The notes under the pieces were generated by a model. That model made no database searches. It was not told where the DNA came from and saw only the letters and a list, made by a program, of their open reading frames with translations. Of a stretch of DNA of 24,088 bases, positions 17,525 through 24,088 are shown piece by piece; position 1 is the first letter of the stretch, and each line of letters opens with the position of its first letter. The DNA comes from Priapulus caudatus (Eukaryota > Priapulida > Priapulimorpha > Priapulimorphida > Priapulidae): positions 228,092 through 252,179 of the forward strand of contig NW_014577065.1 of the NCBI RefSeq assembly GCF_000485595.1, read 5' to 3'. The translations under genes were made by a program, and so were the position numbers.

Positions 17525-20500
17525 GATGTGAGTATATGTACATAGTGATATTGGTATCGATGTTATATCTGTATCATGTTATATTCTGTATCATGCTATA
17601 TTGTATCATGTGATGTCTGTGATCATGTGCTATACTCTGGTAATCATGGCATATCTGTATCATTGTTATATTCTGATCATGGAATATCTGTATCATGTTA
17701 TATATGTATCACTGTATACTGTATCATGTTCTCGTATCATGTATTATCTGTATGATAGCTATTATTCTGTATGCATGCTAAGTCTGTATCATGTTACTAT
17801 CTGTTATCATGGAATATCTGTATTATGTTATATGTATGTATCTATGTGATTTCTGTATTCATGTTATATCTGTATCATTATTTCTGTATCATGTTATATC
17901 TGTATCACGTGATATTCTGTATCATGTTATATCGTATCACGCTTATTTCTCGTATCATTTATATCTGTATCATGTTATATCTGTATCATCTGATTAATCT
18001 GCATCATGTGATATCTGTATCATCGCTGATGTCTGGATATTCAATCTTCATATCTGTTAAGTCATGTGATTCTGTATCATGTTATATCGTATCATGTGAT
18101 AGGTCTTTATGCATGTTATAGTCTGTATGCATAGTGATATCTGTATTATGTGATATCTTGTATCATGTTTAGTATCTGTATCAGCGTGATATCTGTATTC
18201 ATGTGGATTCTCGCTATCATTCATATTCTGTATCATGCGATATCTGTATCATGTTATATGGCTGATATCATGTTGATTTCTGTATCATGTGATATCTGTA
18301 TCATGTGATTTCTCTGTATCATGCTTATATCTGTATCCATTGTGATATCGTGTAATTCAATGTTATATCTGTATCATGTGAATATCTGTATCATGTGATA
18401 TCTGTATCATTGTTTATGCTGTACTATTTGATATTCTGTATCATGTCATCTCTGTATCATCTAATATCTGTAATCATGTGATATCTGTATCATGGAAATG
18501 CTGTATCATGTTCTATTGGTAATCATGTGATTTCTGTATCATGTGATATTCTGTATCATGTTAATATCTGTATCATGGTTATATCGTATCATGTGATATC
18601 TGTATCCTGTTATATCTGTATATGTGTATTTTCTGTATCATGTGATCTCTGTATCATGTTATATCTGTATCATGTATATCTGTATCATGTGATATCTGGT
18701 ATCTATGCTCTAATCTGGTATCATGTGACTATCTGTATCATTGTTATATCTGTATCATGTTAATATCTGTATCATGTTTATATGCTGTATCAATTTAGTT
18801 CTATATCTGTATCATGTGATATCGTACACATGTTATATCTTGTATCATGGGATATCTGTCTTCATGCTGATATTGTATCATGTGTATATCTGTACTCATG
18901 TGATATCTGTATCATGTGATATCTGTATCATGCTATATCTGTATCATGTGAATATCTGTATCATGTGATATCTGTATCATGTTATTGATCTGTAGTCGAT
19001 GTGATTTCTGTATCATGTGATACTGTATCATGTGTATATCTGTAATCATGTTTATATCTGTATCATGTGATATTGTATCATGGATATCTGTATCAATGTG
19101 ATAGTCGTTATCAGTGATATCTGTATCATGTGATATCTGTATCATGTGATTTCTGTATCATGTGATATTGATCATGTGATGTCTGTGATCATGTGATATC
19201 TTATGCATGGGACTCTTGTAATGTTTATATTCTGTATCAATTTAAGTTTGTATCATTGTGATGGTCTGTATCATGTTATATCCTGTATGCATGTTAATAT
19301 CTGTACTCATGTGATGTCTGTTATCATGTCCTATCTGTATGCATGGTGATATCTGTATCATGTTATATTTCTGTTATCGATGTGATATCTGCTATCAATG
19401 TTATATTGTATTCATTCTAATATTTGTCATCATTGTGATATCTGTATCATGGAATATCTGTATCATGTTTATATCGTAATCATGTGATTTTGTAGCATGT
19501 GTATATCTGTATCATGTTATATCTGTATCATCTTAATATCTGTATCATGTGAATGTCTGTATCCATGCTTATATCTGTATCATGTGATATGGTACATGTT
19601 ATATCTGTATTATGTGATACTGTATCATGTGATATCTGGTATGCATTATATTTTATCATGTGATATCTGTATCATGTGATATTGTATCATGGCTCTATCT
19701 GTAATCATTGATATCTGTATCATGTATATCTGTATCATGTTATATCTGTACATATATTGTAGAATTGTGAATAGTCTGTACATTGTTTAGATCATGTATC
19801 AATGTGATATCTGTATCATGTGATATCTGTATTCATGTGATATCTGTATCATGTGATATCTGTATCATGTTATATCTGTATCATGTAATATCTGTATCAT
19901 GTGATATCTGTATCATGCTATATCTGTATCAATGTGATATCTGTCTTCATAGTTGAATATCTGTATCATGTTATATTCTGTATCATGTGATTTCTGTATC
20001 ATGTGATATCTGTATCATTTATATCTGTATCATGTTATATCTGTATCATGTGATAGTGCGTATCATGTGATATTCTGTATCCATGTGATACTGTTATCAT
20101 GTGATATCTGTCTCATGTTATCTTGTATCATGTAATTTCTGTATCATGTGATATCTGTATCATGTGAGTCTGTATCATGTGATATCTGTATGCATGTGAT
20201 GTCTGTATCATGTTATATCTGTATCATTTATATTCTGTATCATGTGAATGTCTGTATCATGTGACTGTCTGTGATCATGTGATATTCTGGATCATGTGAT
20301 GTCTGTTGATGTATACTCTGTATCATGTTGATATCTGTATCATGTGATGTCTGTATCATGCTAGTATCTGTATCATGTATATCTGTAATATGATGATATG
20401 CTGTATCATGTGATATTTCTGTATCATGTTAATGTCTGTATGCATGTGATATCTGTATCATGTGATGCTCTGTATATGGCTTATAGTCTATCATGGTGAT

Positions 20501-20640
20501 GTCTGTATCATGTTATATCTGTATCAATGTGAGTATCTGTGATCATGTGATTTCTGTATCACCCTGGCATATTGCTGTATCATGTGATGTCTGTATACAT
20601 CTCATAGTCTGTATCATGTGATGTATGTATCATATTATAT
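17525..20640. repeat. 16-bp satellite array, unit GATATCTGTATCATGT
   Basis: About 3.1 kb, or roughly 190 copies, of GATATCTGTATCATGT and its TTATATC variant, all in one orientation. Perfect neighbours are exactly 16 bp apart (for example 19806 and 19822). The unit is partly self-complementary: TGATA-TCTG-TATCA-TG, so 10 of 16 positions obey dyad symmetry. Most deviations are single-base insertions or losses, for example TATTCTG, TAATCATG, TATGCATG and TATCGTATC. The right end gains many GATGTC variants. Both edges fade into unrelated sequence. Short frames within it are not genes. Confidence 0.95.
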
Positions 20641-20925
20641 CTGTACAGATAGTTGGACAGAAAGGCAGGCAGGTAGGAAATACAGGTATAAAACATGTTA
20701 TATATATGTTATGAATACAGGTATAAAACATGCGAACAGATGGAACCATGGATAAACAGGAAGGAAGACAGGCAGGTAAGTAAGGCGGTGCAGGCAAGCA
20801 TCGATACAGACTGGGTGGCATCGAACTGACAGGTATCCAGATACGTGGCTAATAGGCAGGTAGGTAGGCAATCAGGCAGGTTAGGTAGTGTAGGCAGGTA
20901 GGTAGGTAGGTAGGTAGGCTACGGT
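20641..20925. other. Junction sequence between satellite and TAGG array, with a 19-bp direct repeat
   Basis: This is mixed GGCAGG/GGTAGG fragments and unique DNA. AATACAGGTATAAAACATG occurs twice (20679-20697 and 20714-20732), 35 bp apart, around a TATATATGTTATG stretch. No gene. Confidence 0.75.
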
Positions 20926-21722
20926 TAGGTAACCGGTAGGTAGGTAGGTAGGTAGGTAGGTAGGTAGGTAGGTAGGTAGGTAGGTAGGTAGGTAGGTAGG
21001 TAAGTAGGTAGGTAGGTAGGTAGGTAGGTAGGTAGGTAGGTAGGTAGATAGACAGGTAGGTATATTGGTAGGTAGGTAGGTAGGTAGATAGGTAGATAGA
21101 CAGGTAGGTAGGTAGGTAGATAGGTAGATAGACAGGTAGGTATATTGGTAGGTAGGTAGGTAGATAGACAGGTAGGTATATTGGTAGGTAGGTAGGTAGG
21201 TAGATAGGTAGATAGACAGGTAGGTATATTGGTAGGTAGGTAGGTAGGTAGATAGGTAGATAGACAGGTAGGTAGGTAAGTAGGTAGGTAGGTAGATAGG
21301 TAGGTAGGTAGATAGGTAGATAGACAGGTAGGTATATTGGTAGGTAGGTAGATAGGTAGATAGACAGGTAGGTAGGTAGGTAGATAGGTAGATAGACAGG
21401 TAGGTATATTGGTAGGTAGGTAGGTAGGTAGATAGGTAGATAGACAGGTAGGTATATTGGTAGGTAAGTAGGTAGGTAGATAGGTAGATAGACAGGTAGG
21501 TATATTGGTAAGTAGGTAGGTACGTAGGTAGGTAGATAGGTAGATAGACAGGTAGGTATATTGGTAGGTAGGTAGGTAGGTAGGTAGGTAGATAGACAGG
21601 TAGGTATATTGGTAGGTAGGTAGGTAGGTAGGTGGATAGGTAGATAGACAGGTAGGTATATTGGTAGGTAGGTAGGTAGGTAGATAGACAGGTAGGTATA
21701 TTGGTAGGTAGGTAGGTAGGTG
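20926..21722. repeat. TAGG tetranucleotide array with 48-bp higher-order unit
   Basis: GGTA tetramers are punctuated by GATA, GACA and TATT tetramers in an ordered pattern. The TATATT landmark recurs at 21061, 21141, 21177, 21225, 21333, 21405, 21453, 21501, 21557, 21605, 21657 and 21697. Every spacing is a multiple of 4 and the commonest is 48 (12 tetramers). The minus strand is open throughout as a Leu-Pro-Thr-Tyr / Leu-Ser-Ile-Tyr string of nearly 300 codons. That follows from the repeat and is not called as a gene. Confidence 0.95.
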
Positions 21723-22351
21723 GTATCATCCTTGCCCCACAGTGACTCATTCTTCGACTATTTCTCCGCATCACATCAGGTCTCCTCGCGGCGGCTACTC
21801 CGTTTTGAGCTCAAGACGAGCGATTAAAGAGCTGTTGTCAGTTATTCACACGAGCACGCGCGTATTTACCATTAATGCATTCAATACCGGCCCTTCCCGA
21901 CTAAAACATATTCAAAATAAAATGTAGATTTTTTTAGATTTGGCGGGAACGCATATGTGTCGACATTTCTCTGCATTTCTGAAAGTATGCGATGGCCGAT
22001 GAACGCATTCCCCAGCGTGCGGTCTGTATGCCAGTGATGTAACGTTAATAATGGTGAGAGCGACCGCGCAAATGTCTTTCAATACTTCTCTGCAACCTGG
22101 TTCCATACCTTCACTTGTCATACTTTTAAACAAACCATGTAAGGCCGATATCACTAATAGTTGGTAAACGCCAGCCGAACATCCTATTAAAAATGTATGT
22201 CAGTCATGCCGCCGCTAGTATAAGCCAGCTGTCATATAGCCGCTCCGCTCAGCATAGCCAGGCCAACATGTTAGTGTGAGTTTATAAATATACAGAGAAT
22301 ACCGTAAGAGTATTGTAGGTGTACCGTAATGTCCAGTAATGTACGTATAAT

Positions 22352-22426
22352 CAGGAGTGAATAATAATAGATTATAAAGAGTTATAAGATTATAAATAAA
22401 AAATAATCTATTATTATTCATTCCTG
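22352..22426. other. AT-rich hairpin, 24-bp arms
   Basis: The left arm 22352-22375 (CAGGAGTGAATAATAATAGA...) and the right arm 22403-22426 are reverse complements at 23 of 24 positions, separated by 27 bp. It could be a tiny palindromic transposon relic or an RNA hairpin. No target duplication is obvious. Confidence 0.8.
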
Positions 22427-23513
22427 GTATAATGTTACTTACATTAACTTTACTGTAGTAGCAAATTATTGATTTTTAGGAAAATTGGTCCATATATCAT
22501 ACTATGTGAACAACATTTAACTAATTATTTAGCATATATGACTACCCACCCAGACTTTGTCCTTGCCAACCATCCTTTCCTATGTGTGACTATAAGCAAC
22601 TAGCTAGCCTACTTCATGTTGTAGCTATTTAATGTCTATATCAAGCTGGATGGCTTCTAGGTCAAATCTTGCCTCTCACCCCTGTTCCAGCGGCCCCGGT
22701 CTCAATCACGTCTCCCAATTCACTTATAGCAACCAGCACAGATCCGACACTATACCCTAGTTTTAGTTCACGCGCTCGTGGCCCGGTCGCTGCAATTGAA
22801 GTGCATCTAGCACGATTAATTTTTTCTGTCGACGACTCTATCATCACGAACGCTACACCGACGTGATGTGTGATCGGCTTTTAAAAAAAGATGCCGCGGG
22901 CGCTAGCGTACGTGGTTCATCGAGCGGCCGAGCTGCGTGAATGCAATTATGAAGTAATTACTCGCCGCGCGCCGTCTCGCTTTGTCGTAGATCTCAGAAT
23001 AGCTCGCCGCTGCATTTATATCCGCAATGGTGCGAGAATTAACGTCGTGAATGAAATCTTCGTGCGCTCGATGAACGCGGCAACTCGGAAGTAGCTGCGA
23101 GGCTCAGCAAGCTAAACTTTATATCAGCGACTGTGTCGCAGCAGTAATTCCCTCGTGGACGATTAGCATTGAACTTCGTCGTCGCGGAGAGCTGTCTGTC
23201 TGCTGTCAGTGACTGCAGCTTTGGCTACCGCGCGCGCGGATTCAGGCAGAATTCGCAACGATAACATCTGGAGCACATCTATGTATCTCCCGTCAGCCGG
23301 AAGATAACGCTGTCGTTGACAGTTAGGTATTAGTTGTTCCGGGCACGTATTTTTTCATGCAGTTTTATCTCGCAGCGTAATACCCCTTCATGCCGTAAAG
23401 TAGCGATGCAAGTTGTTATAGATGCGTATGCAAGACTAGTGTGATAGCAAAAACAACAACGGATTGCTTAAAAAAGCTAGCGATTGTCGTGATTCAACTC
23501 TGCAAACTAGCTC

Positions 23514-23574
23514 AGGAACGGCCACAATAAAGTCGAAATGTCGTCTACATTTCGACTTTCTTGTGGTCGTTCCT
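23514..23574. ncRNA. Near-perfect 28-bp hairpin, candidate structured RNA or palindromic element
   Basis: The arms 23514-23541 (AGGAACGGCCACAATAAAG...) and 23547-23574 pair at 26 of 28 positions around a 5-base loop (CGTCT). On the plus strand one of the two differences is a G-U wobble and the other a U-C mismatch. A long stem with few bulges is compatible with a small-RNA precursor. However, the loop is short and the pairing is unusually perfect, which also fits a young palindrome or foldback artefact. The structure is certain but the RNA identity is speculative. Confidence 0.3.
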
Positions 23575-23978
23575 TACGATAATAATAGTGTTCTTAGTAA
23601 GATTCGGCTTTCGGCATTCGGTCTTCATCTGTCAGTGGCCACCAGTGAACATTAAACCGCGGTACTGCACGGTAGCACAGGGCGCCCACGAGCGTTGATA
23701 CACGTACAGCGATAATGTAAACTCCGACGACCCGCGAAGACAGCCACTATCGCACCGATCGTGATATGTTATGAGAGGTTTACGCGCTGCGAGGTGCTGC
23801 GTATTTCTTACATAAACCACGCTGAGGCGCGCGTTAACGTAAATGTGCGCGCTGATGCGCTAAATGATAACTTATAGGTTCACACTAACGAAGAGCACGT
23901 CACGCTGCTAGATTTCCGCGCTGAGCGTATAGTTACGCGGTATATAGAGCAGCGTATATTCCTGCCGATTATTAACCG

Positions 23979-24088
<110 letters not shown>

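Noticed and set aside
17525-20640. Resemblance of the regularly repeated 16-bp unit to a CRISPR array
   Set aside because: The repeats are directly contiguous with no unique spacers, the unit is too short, and there are no cas-like genes. It is a satellite.
20881-21774. A 297-codon minus-strand frame with Leu-Pro-Thr-Tyr repeats
   Set aside because: It is the direct translation of the TAGG array, which cannot make stops in this phase. The short non-repeat start adds no domain, and no flanking gene signal exists.

Overview
This window looks like eukaryotic, probably animal, non-coding DNA that is very rich in tandem repeats. I found no gene I can name, no rRNA, tRNA or CRISPR array, and no prokaryotic gene organisation. 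By my boundaries about 47% is simple-sequence or satellite DNA and about another 5% is a nested pair of DNA-transposon-like elements. The rest is unremarkable sequence in which every open frame is short. The microsatellites, the CpG-rich unique DNA, a TTTAG/TTAGG-like tract and the transposon type fit an animal. An arthropod is my guess, not a demonstration. A 25-N gap and many single-base indels in several arrays point to a draft long-read assembly.

Layout from left to right: a ~42-bp minisatellite (1-201); a TTTAG tract (778-839); mostly unique DNA to 2.58 kb; a pyrimidine/TATC tract and a 15-bp repeat (2.58-2.98 kb); a nested hairpin at 3141-3203; a CA / AT / GT compound tract (3.5-3.93 kb); a degenerate 27-bp array (4.1-5.04 kb); AGC and GA microsatellites (5.18-5.48 kb); a transposon-like pair (6015-7333, with an inner element at 6479-7245); unique DNA; TAGG-family tetranucleotide arrays and their degenerate relatives (8.85-10.33 kb); unique DNA; a CpG-rich CGTAACC-type array (11.29-11.82 kb); unique DNA; an assembly gap followed by a 1.57-kb C-rich array (12.95-14.53 kb); CTG, GTGC, ATC, purine and AGC tracts (14.6-16.5 kb); unique DNA; a 3.1-kb satellite of a 16-bp unit (17.5-20.64 kb); a TAGG array with a 48-bp higher-order unit (20.93-21.72 kb); 2.2 kb of unique DNA with two clear hairpins; and a pure CA run at the right edge.

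No pathway or operon can be described. The best-supported biological object is the inner element: 22-bp perfect terminal inverted repeats flanked by a TTA duplication, as in PIF/Harbinger-type elements. It lies in a recognisable, repeated target motif of an older element. It also carries TCGCGCGA palindromes, three of them spaced exactly 11 bp apart. The long open frames over the C-rich, AGC, CTG and TAGG arrays are products of base composition and are not called as genes.
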